This document shows positions 46,994 to 55,963 of a stretch of 64,000 nucleotides of DNA, piece after piece. The notes beneath the pieces were generated by a model, which worked only from the letters and a program-made list of their open reading frames with translations, was not told the origin of the DNA and searched no databases. This DNA comes from Kitasatospora sp. MAA19 (GTDB lineage Bacteria; Actinomycetota; Actinomycetes; Streptomycetales; Streptomycetaceae): contig NZ_JARXYZ010000002.1 in assembly GCF_029894125.1 (NCBI RefSeq), positions 372,001-436,000 of the forward strand, in the 5' to 3' direction. Position numbers and translations under genes: made by a program. Numbering within the stretch: position 1 is the first letter of the stretch; each line of letters begins with the position of its first letter.

Positions 46994-48154
46994 TCAGACC
47001 CGCACGATGGAGGTCAGCGGCATGTTGGAGACCGCCTCGTAGCGCACCGACGCGCCCGGCTTGGGGGCGTGCAGCACCTGGCCGTTGCCGGCGTAGATCC
47101 CCACGTGGTGGGCGTCGCCGAAGAAGATCAGCAGGTCGCCGGGCTGGGCCTGGGAGAGGTCCGTACCGATCCGGGTGCCGGCGTTGGCCTGCTCCTGCGA
47201 GGTGCGCGGCAGCGACACGTCGACCTGGTTGAACGCCCAGACCATCAGGCCGGAGCAGTCGAAGGAACTCGGACCGGTGCCGCCGCGGGCGTACGGGGTG
47301 CCGAGCTTGGAGGCGGCGATGGACAGCGCCGCGGCACCGCGCGAGCTGCCTGCGGCCGGCTTGGGGGCCGTCGGCGCGGAGGTCTGCGGGGCGCTCAGGT
47401 CGGTGCGGCTGGTGTCGCGGGAGGAGCGGTCGGCGCTCTGCTGGGCGGCGGCCTGCTGCTGAGCGGCCTGCTGCTGAGCGGCCTTCGCGGCGGCGTCGGC
47501 CTTGGCCTTGGCGTCGGCGGCGGCCTTCTCCTCGGCCGCGCGCAGCGCCTGGCGCTCCTGCTCGGTCAGGGTGTTGAGGAGGTCCTGCGCGGCCTTGAGC
47601 TTGCCCTGGACCTCGTCCTTGGCGGCCTTCAGCTGCTGAGTGGTGCTCTCCATCTCGGCGAGCTTGCCCTGGGCCTCGGAGCGCACCTGGTCGAGCTTGC
47701 GCTGCTCCTCCTGGAGCTGCGTGAGCTGGCCCTTCTGGGTGCTGCCGGCCTGGTTCAGGGTGTCGGCCTGGCTCAGGAAGTTGTCCGGGCTGGCGGAGAG
47801 CATCAGCTGGACGGTCTGGGATATGCCGCCGTTGCGGTACTGCTCGCCGGCGATCTCGGCCAGGCCGCCCTGCAGGTCGGTCACCTGCGCCTGCTGCCGC
47901 GCCACCTGGTCCTGCAGGCCGGCGACCTGCTTCTGCAGCTGCTGCTGCTTCTCCTGGGCGCCGTTGAGCTTCTCGGTCGCGACCTCGGCCTGCTCGTAGA
48001 GCTGGTCGACCTGCTCCTTGACCTGGTCCTTGGTCGGCTGCGGGTCCGCGTGGGCACCGGACTGCGCGGACATGGCGACCGCCGCGGCGGCGAAGCCGGT
48101 CAGGATCGACACCCGGGCGCGGCCGGCGGGCTTGGGACGACGATGGGACGCCAC
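46994..48154 (-). CDS. Secreted NlpC/P60 peptidoglycan hydrolase 2
   Basis: A 386-aa secreted hydrolase. Start GTG at 48154 has AAGGAG 9 bases upstream. It begins MASHRRPKPAGRARVSILTG, has a signal peptide (cleaved after about 36 residues), a long Gln/Ala-rich coiled coil, a low-complexity linker (KAQQQAAQQQAAAQQ) and a C-terminal NlpC/P60 domain (SSFDCSGLMVWAF; HHVGIYAGNG). It is preceded by a c-di-AMP riboswitch, tying its expression to that second messenger. Confidence 0.93.
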   Translation of the reverse strand: MASHRRPKPAGRARVSILTGFAAAAVAMSAQSGAHADPQPTKDQVKEQVDQLYEQAEVATEKLNGAQEKQQQLQKQVAGLQDQVARQQAQVTDLQGGLAEIAGEQYRNGGISQTVQLMLSASPDNFLSQADTLNQAGSTQKGQLTQLQEEQRKLDQVRSEAQGKLAEMESTTQQLKAAKDEVQGKLKAAQDLLNTLTEQERQALRAAEEKAAADAKAKADAAAKAAQQQAAQQQAAAQQSADRSSRDTSRTDLSAPQTSAPTAPKPAAGSSRGAAALSIAASKLGTPYARGGTGPSSFDCSGLMVWAFNQVDVSLPRTSQEQANAGTRIGTDLSQAQPGDLLIFFGDAHHVGIYAGNGQVLHAPKPGASVRYEAVSNMPLTSIVRV

Positions 48155-48180
48155 GAAGGCGGACTCCTTCTTCCTGCGCC

Positions 48181-48339
48181 GCCTACCGGGTGAGCTGACG
48201 GGTTCGGGCCGGAAGCATGCCCTACGACGCCTCACGGCCGTTCCACCGGCCGACCTGGCGCCGATTCACCCCGGAGGAACGTGGTTCCCCGGCTCCGCTC
48301 GACAGCGCCCCCGACTGCTGGGCTCCCCGTCAGGCAGGC
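48181..48339 (-). ncRNA. ydaO-type c-di-AMP riboswitch
   Basis: The minus strand carries the conserved ydaO blocks in order: P1 strand GCCTGCC (48339-48333), GGGGAGCC, GGGGAACCA, GGGGTGAATC, GTAGGGC and the 3' block CCCGTCAGCTCACCCGGTAG, with GGTAGGC (48187-48181) closing P1. It lies 27 bases before the hydrolase 2 start codon, inside a leader of about 265 bases. In streptomycetes such elements control cell-wall hydrolases such as rpfA. Confidence 0.93.
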
Positions 48340-48429
48340 ACACGGCCCGCCCCGCTGCGTCGCGAACTCGACGGAAACCACCGCCGCCACCCCGGCTGGG
48401 CGATCGACAGTGCGGTGGTTCGAAGCACG

Positions 48430-48459
48430 ACCCTAGTAACTGAACCGTGATCCGTTCAA
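48430..48459 (-). promoter_or_regulatory. Promoter of the riboswitch-controlled NlpC/P60 gene
   Basis: On the minus strand TTGAAC (48459-48454) and TAGGGT (48435-48430) are 18 bases apart. Transcription would begin near 48422, upstream of the riboswitch. Confidence 0.6.
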
Positions 48460-48583
48460 ATCCTTGTCAGAAAAAAGACGGAAGAAGACCAAAGTTCTTT
48501 GGTGAATATGACAGATGGTGATCACTGCCACACGCAAAGCTGATCGTCTTTCACGATGTGCTCGCCCGGCGGGCAAACCCGAA

Positions 48584-48609
48584 CGCCACCCCCCGGTCGG
48601 AGGGTGGCG
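48584..48609 (-). terminator. Terminator of NlpC/P60 gene 3
   Basis: A stem of 8 bp (48584-48591 and 48602-48609) with further GC pairs inside lies 43 bases after the stop of the third NlpC/P60 gene. The gap 48155-48651 holds this hairpin, the promoter and the riboswitch of gene 2, and no other gene. Confidence 0.6.
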
Positions 48610-48651
48610 CGGATCACAGGCCCGGGCGGGGCCAACGGGCGTGTCGGGCCG

Positions 48652-49686
48652 TCAGACCCGGCGGATCGTGTTGATCGGCATCGCGTCGGCCTTCATCACC
48701 TTCACCACGTCGCCGGTGTGCGGCGCGTGCACCACCATGCCGTTGCCGATGTACATCGCGACGTGGTGCCGGTCGGGGCCGTAGATGACCAGGTCGCCCG
48801 GCTGGGCCTGGTCCAGCGTGACCCGGGTGCCGACGTTGCCCTGCTCCTGCGAGGTGCGCGGCAGCGAGATGCCGGCCTGGCCGTACGCCCAGACCATCAG
48901 GCCCGAGCAGTCGAAGGTGCTCGAGCCGGTGGCGCCCCACACGTACGGCGAGCCCTGCTTGCTCATCGCCTTGGCGACGGCCACGCCCGCGTAGCCACCG
49001 GCCTGCGGGAGGCTGCCGAGGTCGGTGCGCTCGCTGCCGCGCGAGGCCCGGTCGTCCTGCGTCTGCTGGGCGCGCAGCGCGGCGCGCTCCGAGGCGCTGA
49101 GCGAGTTCAGCAGGTCCTGCGCGGCCTTGAGCTTCTGGTTGACGTCCGACTTGGCCTGGTTCAGGTCCTTGGTGGTGGAGTCGAGCGAGGCCAGGACGGC
49201 GGCGGCCTCCGTCTTCTCCTGGTCCAGCCGGCGCTGCTGGTCCAGCAGACCCTTGAGCGCCTCGGTCTCGCTGGTGCTGGCCTGCTGGACGGTGGAGGCC
49301 TTCTCCAGGTAGCCGGACGGGTCGGAGGAGAGCATCAGCTGGACGGACGGGTCGATCCCGCCGGTGCGGTACTGCTCGCCCGCCACCCCGGCCAGGCCGG
49401 TCTGGAGCTGGGTCATCTGGTCCTGGCTGCGGGCCACCTGGTCCTGCAGCTGGTCGGCCTGCTTGCGGAGCTGGTCGGCCCGCTCCTTGGCGCCGTTGTA
49501 CTTCTCCGCCGCCTGCTCCTGATCCTGCTGGAGCTGGTCGATCTGCGCCTTCACGTCGCTCTTGTTCGGCTGGGGCGCGGCATGCGCGGCGACCTGCGCG
49601 GAGAGTGCGACCGCAGTCGCAGCGGCGGCGGTGAGCACGGAGACCCGCGCGCGGCTCGGCTGCTTGGGACGGCGGTGGGAGGCCAA
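48652..49686 (-). CDS. Secreted NlpC/P60 peptidoglycan hydrolase 3
   Basis: A 344-aa secreted hydrolase. TTG at 49686 is chosen because AAGGAG lies 8 bases upstream and the product then starts MASHRRPKQPSRARVSVLTA, parallel to its neighbour. Signal peptide, long coiled coil (about 45-215) and C-terminal NlpC/P60 domain (STFDCSGLMVWAYG; RHHVAMYIGNG). It is a close paralogue of hydrolase 2 by tandem duplication, but no riboswitch precedes it. Confidence 0.92.
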   Translation of the reverse strand: MASHRRPKQPSRARVSVLTAAAATAVALSAQVAAHAAPQPNKSDVKAQIDQLQQDQEQAAEKYNGAKERADQLRKQADQLQDQVARSQDQMTQLQTGLAGVAGEQYRTGGIDPSVQLMLSSDPSGYLEKASTVQQASTSETEALKGLLDQQRRLDQEKTEAAAVLASLDSTTKDLNQAKSDVNQKLKAAQDLLNSLSASERAALRAQQTQDDRASRGSERTDLGSLPQAGGYAGVAVAKAMSKQGSPYVWGATGSSTFDCSGLMVWAYGQAGISLPRTSQEQGNVGTRVTLDQAQPGDLVIYGPDRHHVAMYIGNGMVVHAPHTGDVVKVMKADAMPINTIRRV

Positions 49687-49755
49687 GGGAACTGCTCCTT
49701 CTTCCATCGGCCTCACCCGATCAGGTGAGAATCCGGAAAATAGGTTTGACGCCAG

Positions 49756-49761
49756 ACCCTA
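49756..49761 (-). promoter_or_regulatory. -10 box of NlpC/P60 gene 3
   Basis: TAGGGT on the minus strand in the context CACTAGGGTC is nearly identical to the -10 of hydrolase 2 (TACTAGGGTC). The -35 is not clear. The leader is about 63 bases. Confidence 0.4.
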
Positions 49762-49886
49762 GTGAAGATCTACGCGTTTTGCCACTCCCCCGAAGGCGTG
49801 AACTCCATTTCCCCCGCTGAATTCACGGGATGTGCACACCCTCGCAAACAGGGCGCTGACCAGGCATCATCCCGCCCGGACAGTGG

Positions 49887-51380
49887 TCAGGGCCGGGCCA
49901 GCCGGTTCAGCAGCAGAACGGAGGCCACGGGGCGCGCGCCCGCCTTCCGCACGCCCTCCGCGACCTCCCGGTCGGTGGACACCACCACCACCGGCCGGCC
50001 CTGCGGTTCGGCCCGCACCAGACGACGGATCAGCTCGTCCGCGGTCTCCCCGGTCCGACTGAACCGTACCCGCACACCGCGCGGTGGCGCCATGATCACC
50101 GGAACGTCCAGGTCCTGCCCGTCGAACACACAGGTGACCTCCGCCTGGGTGCGCTGGGCCAGCATCGCCAGCCCGCCCAGCAGCCGGATCCGCTGCTGCT
50201 CCAGCGGCAGCGCCGGATAGCCGGTCTTGGTCACGTTGTAGCCGTCCACCACCAGGTGCACCTGCGGGATCGCCAGCAGCTGGTCCAGCAGCGCCGGATC
50301 GTCGTCGGCCAGGCCTCGCCGGGCCACGTCGTGCGGCGAGGCCGACTCCGGCACCACCGCCTCCACCAGGTCCGCCGGGCGGATCTGCGAGACCGGCAGC
50401 GCCAGCTCCCGCTGCAGCCCCTGTGCCGACTGCAGCACGGTGTCCAGCAGCAGCCGCAGCCGCATGTCCTCGACGCTGCGCCCCTCGCGGGCCGACCGGC
50501 GGCCCTGCTCGGCGGCGGTCTCCAGCTCCCCGACCCGGTGCCGCAACCGCCGGGCCTCGGTCTCCACGGCGCCGCGCTCGGCCGCCGCCTGCGCCTTCGC
50601 GGCCTCCAGCTCCCCGGCCAGCCGCCGGGTCTCGGCCTGCGCCCGGCGGGTGTCGCTCTCCAGCGAGCGCACCTTCTTGCGCAGCGACTCGGCCTCCCGG
50701 CGGACGTCCTCGGACTCCGCGCGCTGCCGGTCCAGGTCCGCCCGGGCGGCGGCCCGCAGCTCGGCCAGCTCGGCCTGCAGCTTCTCCACCAGCCGGGCGG
50801 CCTCGGCGACCGCGCCCTCGGCACCGGCCCGCTCGGCCTCCTCCCCGGCCTCGGCGACCAGCCGGCTCCAACCGGCCGAGCGCACCAGGTAGGCGGCGGC
50901 CGCGACGTCCATCGGATCGGCGGCGCCCGGGACACTGCCCGACTCCAACGCCTTCACCAGGTCCGGCTGGCCCAGCCGCAGCCGCTCCGCTATCCGCACC
51001 CGGAAGGCCGGCTCCGACTCCAGCGCCGCGGCCAGCGCGGTGGCCGCGTACTTGGCCCGCCGGGCCGGGGTGAACTTGACGTACTGGCGCAGGCTCTGCG
51101 GCAGCTCGCCCTGCGGCAGTCCGCCGAGCGCGTCCGAGGCCAGGCCGACCACGCGCCGGCGCACGCCCTCGGGCAGCGGCCGGTCGAGCTTCTCGACGGC
51201 CAGCTCCGCCTCCGCCGACCCGTCGGTGCCACCGCGCTCGCCGGAGTCCGCCGCCCCGCCGGGGGCCGCGTCCGCGGCCGGCGCCTGCGCGTCCGCAGCG
51301 GGCTGAAGCCCCTGCGCTTCGGCGGGCTCCCTCGCTGCGTCCACCACGTCCTCGGCTCCGATCCTGGTCCTACGGGGCAC
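49887..51380 (-). CDS. NYN-domain (PIN-like) RNA-binding/nuclease protein
   Basis: A 497-aa cytoplasmic protein. N-terminal low-complexity segment, a helical region, a long coiled coil (about 185-300) and a C-terminal NYN domain starting near VHLVVDGYNVTKTGYP, with VTCVFDGQDLDVP and VVVVSTDREVAEGVRKAGA. The Asp residues at these points are the expected metal site of this YacP/Rae1-like fold. GTG at 51380 is used; GTG at about 51347, after GGAGCCGAGGAC, is an alternative. Confidence 0.85.
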   Translation of the reverse strand: MPRRTRIGAEDVVDAAREPAEAQGLQPAADAQAPAADAAPGGAADSGERGGTDGSAEAELAVEKLDRPLPEGVRRRVVGLASDALGGLPQGELPQSLRQYVKFTPARRAKYAATALAAALESEPAFRVRIAERLRLGQPDLVKALESGSVPGAADPMDVAAAAYLVRSAGWSRLVAEAGEEAERAGAEGAVAEAARLVEKLQAELAELRAAARADLDRQRAESEDVRREAESLRKKVRSLESDTRRAQAETRRLAGELEAAKAQAAAERGAVETEARRLRHRVGELETAAEQGRRSAREGRSVEDMRLRLLLDTVLQSAQGLQRELALPVSQIRPADLVEAVVPESASPHDVARRGLADDDPALLDQLLAIPQVHLVVDGYNVTKTGYPALPLEQQRIRLLGGLAMLAQRTQAEVTCVFDGQDLDVPVIMAPPRGVRVRFSRTGETADELIRRLVRAEPQGRPVVVVSTDREVAEGVRKAGARPVASVLLLNRLARP

Positions 51381-51485
51381 GGCCCGCGGCCGCCGCCCCT
51401 GTCGTCACGTTCTGTGCGTCCTGTCTGTATTGTCCCAGTGCGGTGGCCGGGCGCGCCGCGCACCCGTCCACCGGACCGTCGGGCG

Positions 51486-51749
51486 TCAACCCTGCTCGGC
51501 GGGGGCCTCCGCGCCCTCGGCGCCCGGACGGGCCACCAGCTCGACCTGGTCCACGGCGTTGCACCAGCGGCAGCGCACCGACTCGACCGTCTCGCTCAGC
51601 ACCTCGGTCTCCTCGACCTTGGACTCGCCGGCCAGGTCGAAGTGCAGGAACTCGGTGACCCGCGCGGTGCGGGTCAGGTCGAAGCGGGTGAGGTTTCCGC
51701 ACGGGGTGCAGCGCCAGCGCGTCTCGGCAGTCAGGGCGGGGACGGTCAT
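51486..51749 (-). CDS. Small zinc-ribbon protein
   Basis: An 87-aa protein with two Cys pairs, CTPCGN and CRWCN, spaced as in a zinc ribbon. Begins MTVPALTAETRWRCTPCGN; AGAGGA lies upstream of the ATG. The C-terminus is acidic and Ala-rich. Function unknown. Confidence 0.8.
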   Translation of the reverse strand: MTVPALTAETRWRCTPCGNLTRFDLTRTARVTEFLHFDLAGESKVEETEVLSETVESVRCRWCNAVDQVELVARPGAEGAEAPAEQG

Positions 51750-51844
51750 CGGGGGTCCTCTCGGGTGGTCCCTGGGTGGGCTAGGCGCTCCCCCCGGAGC
51801 CCCGGCGTCGGCGGCGGGAGGCGGGAATGCCCGCCCCAAGCCTA

Positions 51845-51857
51845 TTGCCTGAGGCAA
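51845..51857. promoter_or_regulatory. 13-bp palindrome TTGCCTGAGGCAA
   Basis: A perfect palindrome around a central G lies between the divergent zinc-ribbon and rhomboid genes. It directly abuts TAGGCT (51844-51839), a possible -10 for the zinc-ribbon gene. It may be an operator for an unknown regulator. Confidence 0.45.
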
Positions 51858-51950
51858 CCATCCCGGCCACCGGTCAGGGGAACCGCAGGGCTAGTCCACC
51901 TGCCGTACAAGGCGGTGTCACACGCCCTGGCCGGAGGGATGCTTGGCCGC

Positions 51951-52733
51951 ATGGCACTGACCGCCCCCGGGCACACCGACGCGCGGGGCGAGCGCCCGGC
52001 CGTGCCCGCCCCGGTGGTCACCTACGCCCTGATCGCGGTCAACACCCTGGTGTTCCTGCTGGGCCCGGCCGCCGGGCTCAACCCGCTCTACGGCACCGGC
52101 CAGGCCCAGCTCTGCGCGGAGCAGCGGTACGAGCAGCGCTGGGGTGTCATCCCCGCCGAGGTACTGGCCGGACGGCCGCTGACCGCCGAGCAGCTGGCCG
52201 AGGCCCCGGAGCCGGCCCCGGGCTGCCCGGCCAGGCCCACCCCGGGCAAGCGCCCGGCGCTGTCCGTCCTCACCGGGCTCTTCCTGCACGCCGGCTGGCT
52301 GCACCTGCTGGGCAACCTGCTCTTCCTCTACGTCTTCGGCCCCACCGTCGAACAACGGCTGAGCCGGGCCCGGTACGCCCTCTTCTACCTGGCCGCCGGC
52401 AGCCTGGCCACGTACGGCTTCGCCCTCGCCGAGGCGCACTCCGCGGACTCCACCCGGGTGCTGATCGGCGCCTCCGGCGCGATCTCCGCCGTCCTCGGCG
52501 CCTACCTGCGCTTCCATCCGCGCTCCCGGGTGACCACGCTCGTCCCGCTGCTGCTGTTCCTGCCGCTGCGCTTCCCGGCCTGGCTGGTGCTCGGCCTCTG
52601 GTTCGCCCTGCAGTGGTGGTCGGTCCACTCGGCCGGGCCCGGGGTTGCCTATCTGGTCCACGTGATCGGCTTCTCGGCGGGCTTCCTCTACGCCTGCACG
52701 GTGGTCAGCCACCCCCCGCGACGACCCGGCTGA
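51951..52733 (+). CDS. Rhomboid-family intramembrane serine protease
   Basis: A 260-aa polytopic protein with six or so membrane helices. The catalytic Ser is in GASGAISAVLGAY, the His in LVHVIGFSAGF, and the GWLHLLGNLLFLYVFG segment provides the oxyanion residues. An insertion of about 60 residues lies between the first and second helices. ATG at 51951 has GGAGGG 12 bases upstream; ATG at 51939, four codons earlier, is also possible. Confidence 0.88.
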   Translation: MALTAPGHTDARGERPAVPAPVVTYALIAVNTLVFLLGPAAGLNPLYGTGQAQLCAEQRYEQRWGVIPAEVLAGRPLTAEQLAEAPEPAPGCPARPTPGKRPALSVLTGLFLHAGWLHLLGNLLFLYVFGPTVEQRLSRARYALFYLAAGSLATYGFALAEAHSADSTRVLIGASGAISAVLGAYLRFHPRSRVTTLVPLLLFLPLRFPAWLVLGLWFALQWWSVHSAGPGVAYLVHVIGFSAGFLYACTVVSHPPRRPG

Positions 52734-52775
52734 CGCCCGATACGCTGGCGGCACCCCACGAAGGAGCCCGAAACA

Positions 52776-53057
52776 GTGATCACCGCCATCGTCCTGATCA
52801 AGACCAGTGTCGACCGCATCCCGGAGATCGCCGAGGCCATCGCGGCCATCGAGGGCGTCAGCGAGGTGTACTCGGTGACCGGTGGCTACGACCTGGTGGC
52901 GATGGTCCGGGTGCGCCGGCACGACGACCTGGCCGAGGTCATCCCGGGTCGGCTGAACAAGGTCCCGGGGGTGGCGCACACCGAGACCCAGATCGCCTTC
53001 CGCACCTACTCCCAGCACGACCTCGAGGCCGCCTTCGCCCTCGGCCTGGACGAGTAG
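52776..53057 (+). CDS. Stand-alone Lrp/AsnC ligand-binding (RAM) domain protein
   Basis: A 93-aa protein made only of the RAM (ligand-binding/oligomerisation) domain of Lrp/AsnC regulators: IPEIAEAIAAIEGVSEVYSVTGGYDLVAMVRV. No DNA-binding helix-turn-helix is present. It may sense amino acids and pair with a full-length regulator. GTG at 52776 has AAGGAG upstream, and TACGCT lies at 52741-52746 as a possible -10. Confidence 0.9.
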   Translation: MITAIVLIKTSVDRIPEIAEAIAAIEGVSEVYSVTGGYDLVAMVRVRRHDDLAEVIPGRLNKVPGVAHTETQIAFRTYSQHDLEAAFALGLDE

Positions 53058-53072
53058 CCCCGGCCGGCCCCG

Positions 53073-54437
53073 TCAGCCCTCCCGGCGCGTGTCGACGACG
53101 CAGCGGCCGCCCTCGTTGCGGTAGTTCCACGCCGCACCGTCCGTGACCAGCTCGCGGACGGCGGTCAGGAAGCGGTCGACGTGCTCGTCCGGGGTCCCGG
53201 CCCCGAAGCTCACCCGGATCGCGTTCAGGCTGCGCTCGCCGGGCAGCGACGGCTCGGGCGCCCCGCACTCCGAAGGGGCCACGTCCTCTTCCCCCAGCAG
53301 GGTGCGCAGCAGCGGGTGCGCGCAGAACAGGCCGTCACGGACCCCGATGCCGTACTCGGCGGACAGCGCGGCCGAGAAGTGCGAGCTGTTCCAGTCCTGG
53401 ACGACGAAGGACAGCACGCCCACCCGGGCCGACCCGGCGCCGAACAGGTTCAACACCTTGACCTGCGGAATCTCCGCCAGCCCCGCCGTCAGCCGGGCGA
53501 TCAGCTGCCGCTCCCGGGCCTCCAGCGCGTCGAAGCCCGCCTCGCTCAGCGCCCGGCAGGCCGAGGCGATCGCGTAGGCGCCGATGACGTTCGGCGAACC
53601 GGCCTCGTGCCGGGCCGGGCCGCTGTGCCACTGAACGGCCACCGAGCCGTCGGCCTCCCGAGCCACCGTCCGGGTCGCGCCGCCGCCGGCCAGGTACGGC
53701 TCGGCCGCGTCCAGCCAGTCCGCCCGGCCGGCCAGCACGCCGGCGCCGAACGGTGCGTAGATCTTGTGGCCGGAGAAGGCGATCCAGTCGACGTCCAGAT
53801 CGCGCACCGAGACCCGGTGGTGCGGGGCCAGCTGGGCGGCGTCCAGCACCACCCGGGCGCCGTGCCGGTGCGCGGTCTCCGTCAGCTCGGCGACCGGCCA
53901 GAGCTCGCCGGTCACGTTGGAGGCGCCGGTGACGCAGAGCAGCTTGGGGCCCTCGGGCGCCCCGGCGAGCGCGGCGTCCAGGGCGGCGACCGCCTCGGCG
54001 TGCGAGCGCGGTGCCCGCAGGTAGCTGACGTCCAGCCCGGCGTGCGCCCAGGGCAGCAGCGAGGCGTGGTGCTCGGTCTCGAAGGCGAACACCCGGGTGC
54101 CGGCCGGGAGGGCCGCGGCGAGCAGGTTGAGCGAGTCGGTGGTGGCCCGGGTGAAGACCACCTGGTCGCCCTCGCGCAGGTCGAGGAACTCGGCGACGGT
54201 GCGGCGGCTCTGCTCGAACAGGTCGGTGGACAGCTGGGAGAGGTACCCGGCGCCGCGGTGCACGCTGCCGTAGTACGGGGCGTAGGCGGCGACGTCGTCC
54301 CAGACCCGCTTCAGCGCCGGGGAGCTGGCCGCGTAGTCGAGGGCCGCGTAGCCGACCTTCGCACCGCTGGCGAGCGGGACCTGGACGTCGTGGCCGAGGA
54401 CGGCGAGCGGGGCGCAGAGTTCGGTGGAAACGGACAT
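53073..54437 (-). CDS. Class V aminotransferase / cysteine-desulfurase-like protein
   Basis: PLP enzyme of 454 aa. The PLP lysine is in FSGHKIYAPFG, and CVTGASNVTGE and VVLDAAQLAPH are class V motifs. It is preceded by a SAM-IV riboswitch, which points to sulfur or methionine metabolism, such as cysteine or homocysteine chemistry. GGAG lies 9 bases before the ATG and is caught in a hairpin. The exact reaction is not known. Confidence 0.88.
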   Translation of the reverse strand: MSVSTELCAPLAVLGHDVQVPLASGAKVGYAALDYAASSPALKRVWDDVAAYAPYYGSVHRGAGYLSQLSTDLFEQSRRTVAEFLDLREGDQVVFTRATTDSLNLLAAALPAGTRVFAFETEHHASLLPWAHAGLDVSYLRAPRSHAEAVAALDAALAGAPEGPKLLCVTGASNVTGELWPVAELTETAHRHGARVVLDAAQLAPHHRVSVRDLDVDWIAFSGHKIYAPFGAGVLAGRADWLDAAEPYLAGGGATRTVAREADGSVAVQWHSGPARHEAGSPNVIGAYAIASACRALSEAGFDALEARERQLIARLTAGLAEIPQVKVLNLFGAGSARVGVLSFVVQDWNSSHFSAALSAEYGIGVRDGLFCAHPLLRTLLGEEDVAPSECGAPEPSLPGERSLNAIRVSFGAGTPDEHVDRFLTAVRELVTDGAAWNYRNEGGRCVVDTRREG

Positions 54438-54444
54438 GGGAATG

Positions 54445-54477
54445 CACTCCTTCGGGGTGTGGGACCCCGGGAGTGCC
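54445..54477 (-). promoter_or_regulatory. Shine-Dalgarno-sequestering hairpin
   Basis: In the leader RNA GCACTCC (54477-54471) pairs with GGAGTGC (54451-54445), extended by CGGGGT/ACCCCG, giving 13 bp with a 2-base bulge and a 5-base loop. The paired GGAG is the ribosome-binding site of the aminotransferase. A second 9-bp hairpin (54488-54510) lies between it and the aptamer. Confidence 0.75.
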
Positions 54478-54526
54478 AGTCGTCGGGCGTCCGCGCTTGC
54501 CGCGCGGACGATTTGCCGAGCGACCC

Positions 54527-54605
54527 GGTCCTCACCCAGGGCACCCCGCCACGGACGGAGGGTTGCCGGACAGCAAGCTGGGGCTTGACGCTGTCACTCA
54601 TGACC
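54527..54605 (-). ncRNA. SAM-IV riboswitch
   Basis: The minus strand reads GGTCATGAGTGACAGCG, CAAGCCCCAGCTTGCTG, CCGGCAACCCTCC and GTGGCGGGGTGCCCTGGGTG before GACC, which closes P1. These match the actinobacterial SAM-IV aptamer as I know it. It would regulate the class V aminotransferase in response to S-adenosylmethionine. Confidence 0.9.
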
Positions 54606-54746
54606 TGGCGCAGACTCTAGGTCGCGTCCGGCGGGTGGTCAAACAGGTATCCACCATCCGGACGGTGCTCCCGCCCGCCCGCCGCCGGGCCGGGGGAACG
54701 CGAGGAGCCCGGGCCGGCATCCCGGCACGGGCTCCCAGGTACCGCC

Positions 54747-55823
54747 TCACACCCGGCTGGTGGCCTCCGACCAACGCCGCAGCAGTTCCTGCGCCGCGCC
54801 CGAGTCGATGGCCTGCGCCGCCCGCGCCATGCCGGCGGCGAGCTGCTCGGCGAGCGGTGCCTCGCCCAGGTCGAGCGCGACCAGCGCCGCCGCCGTGTTC
54901 ATCAGGACGGCGTCCCGCACCGGCCCGTGCTCACCGGCCAGCAGCCGGCGCGCGACCTCGGCGTTGTACCCCGGGTCCGCCCCGCGCAGCGTCTCGATGC
55001 CGGCCAGCTCGATGCCGACGTCCCGCGGGTCGAAGGTGGTCTCGGTGACGGTCCCGTCCCGCACGATCCACACCCGCGAGGTGGTGGTGATGGTCAGCTC
55101 GTCCAGGCCGTCGTCGCCCCGGAAGACCAGGGCGGTCGAGCCACGCCGGGCGAGCACCCCGGCGATCAGCCCGGCGAGCCGGGTGTCGAAGCAGCCGATC
55201 GCGTGCGCGGTGACCTTGGCCGGGTTGGTCAGCGGACCGAGGATGTTGAACGCGGTCGGCACCCCGAGGTCGCGCCGGGCGGTGGCGGCGTGCCGCATCG
55301 ACGGGTGGAACTTGGCCGCGAAGCAGAAGGTGAGCCCGACCTCCTCGGCCACCTCGGCGATCCGCCGGGCCGGCAGGTCGAGGCTGACGCCGAGCTTCTC
55401 CAGCACGTCCGAGGAGCCGCTGGCCGAGGAGGCGGCCCGGTTGCCGTGCTTGATCACCTTGGCCCCGGCCGCCGCCGCGACGATCGCCGACATGGTGGAG
55501 ATGTTGACGGTCTTGGCCCGGTCGCCGCCGGTGCCGACGATGTCCACGGCCGGGCCGGGGATGTCCAGCGGCTCGGCGTGCGCGTACATCGCGTCCACCA
55601 GACCGGTGATCTCGTCGACCGTCTCGCCCTTGGCCCGCAGCGCCACCATGAACCCGGCCACCTGGACGGGGGACGCCTCGCCGCTCATGATCCGGTCCAT
55701 CGCCCACGCGGTGGCCGAGCGGTCGAGGTCCTCCCCCTTCAACAGCGCCGCCAGGACGTCCGGCCAGGCGCGGACCACCTGCGCGGGGTCGGTACCACCG
55801 TTCGCAGGGTTCACGTTCACCAT
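54747..55823 (-). CDS. trpD: Anthranilate phosphoribosyltransferase
   Basis: Second enzyme of tryptophan synthesis, 358 aa. PRPP/anthranilate motifs are present: [53 protein letters not shown] and [26 protein letters not shown] precedes the ATG. It lies far from other trp genes, between the aminotransferase and the ctaE-qcr genes, as in mycobacteria. Confidence 0.95.
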   Translation of the reverse strand: MVNVNPANGGTDPAQVVRAWPDVLAALLKGEDLDRSATAWAMDRIMSGEASPVQVAGFMVALRAKGETVDEITGLVDAMYAHAEPLDIPGPAVDIVGTGGDRAKTVNISTMSAIVAAAAGAKVIKHGNRAASSASGSSDVLEKLGVSLDLPARRIAEVAEEVGLTFCFAAKFHPSMRHAATARRDLGVPTAFNILGPLTNPAKVTAHAIGCFDTRLAGLIAGVLARRGSTALVFRGDDGLDELTITTTSRVWIVRDGTVTETTFDPRDVGIELAGIETLRGADPGYNAEVARRLLAGEHGPVRDAVLMNTAAALVALDLGEAPLAEQLAAGMARAAQAIDSGAAQELLRRWSEATSRV

Positions 55824-55963
55824 GGCTGACTCCAGCTGTTGTCGGGTTCCCCGCAGCGGGGGGACGTCCGTACGGATGGCGTCAGCCTATCGACCAGCGG
55901 CGTGCCCACGACCCCGTCTTCTCTAGTACTGAGACGGCGCCGTCCGCCCTGCGGCGACCTCGC

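Noticed and set aside
49712..49729. Hairpin CTCACC/GGTGAG upstream of NlpC/P60 gene 3 as a riboswitch
   Set aside because: Only a 6-bp stem in a 63-base leader with none of the ydaO blocks.
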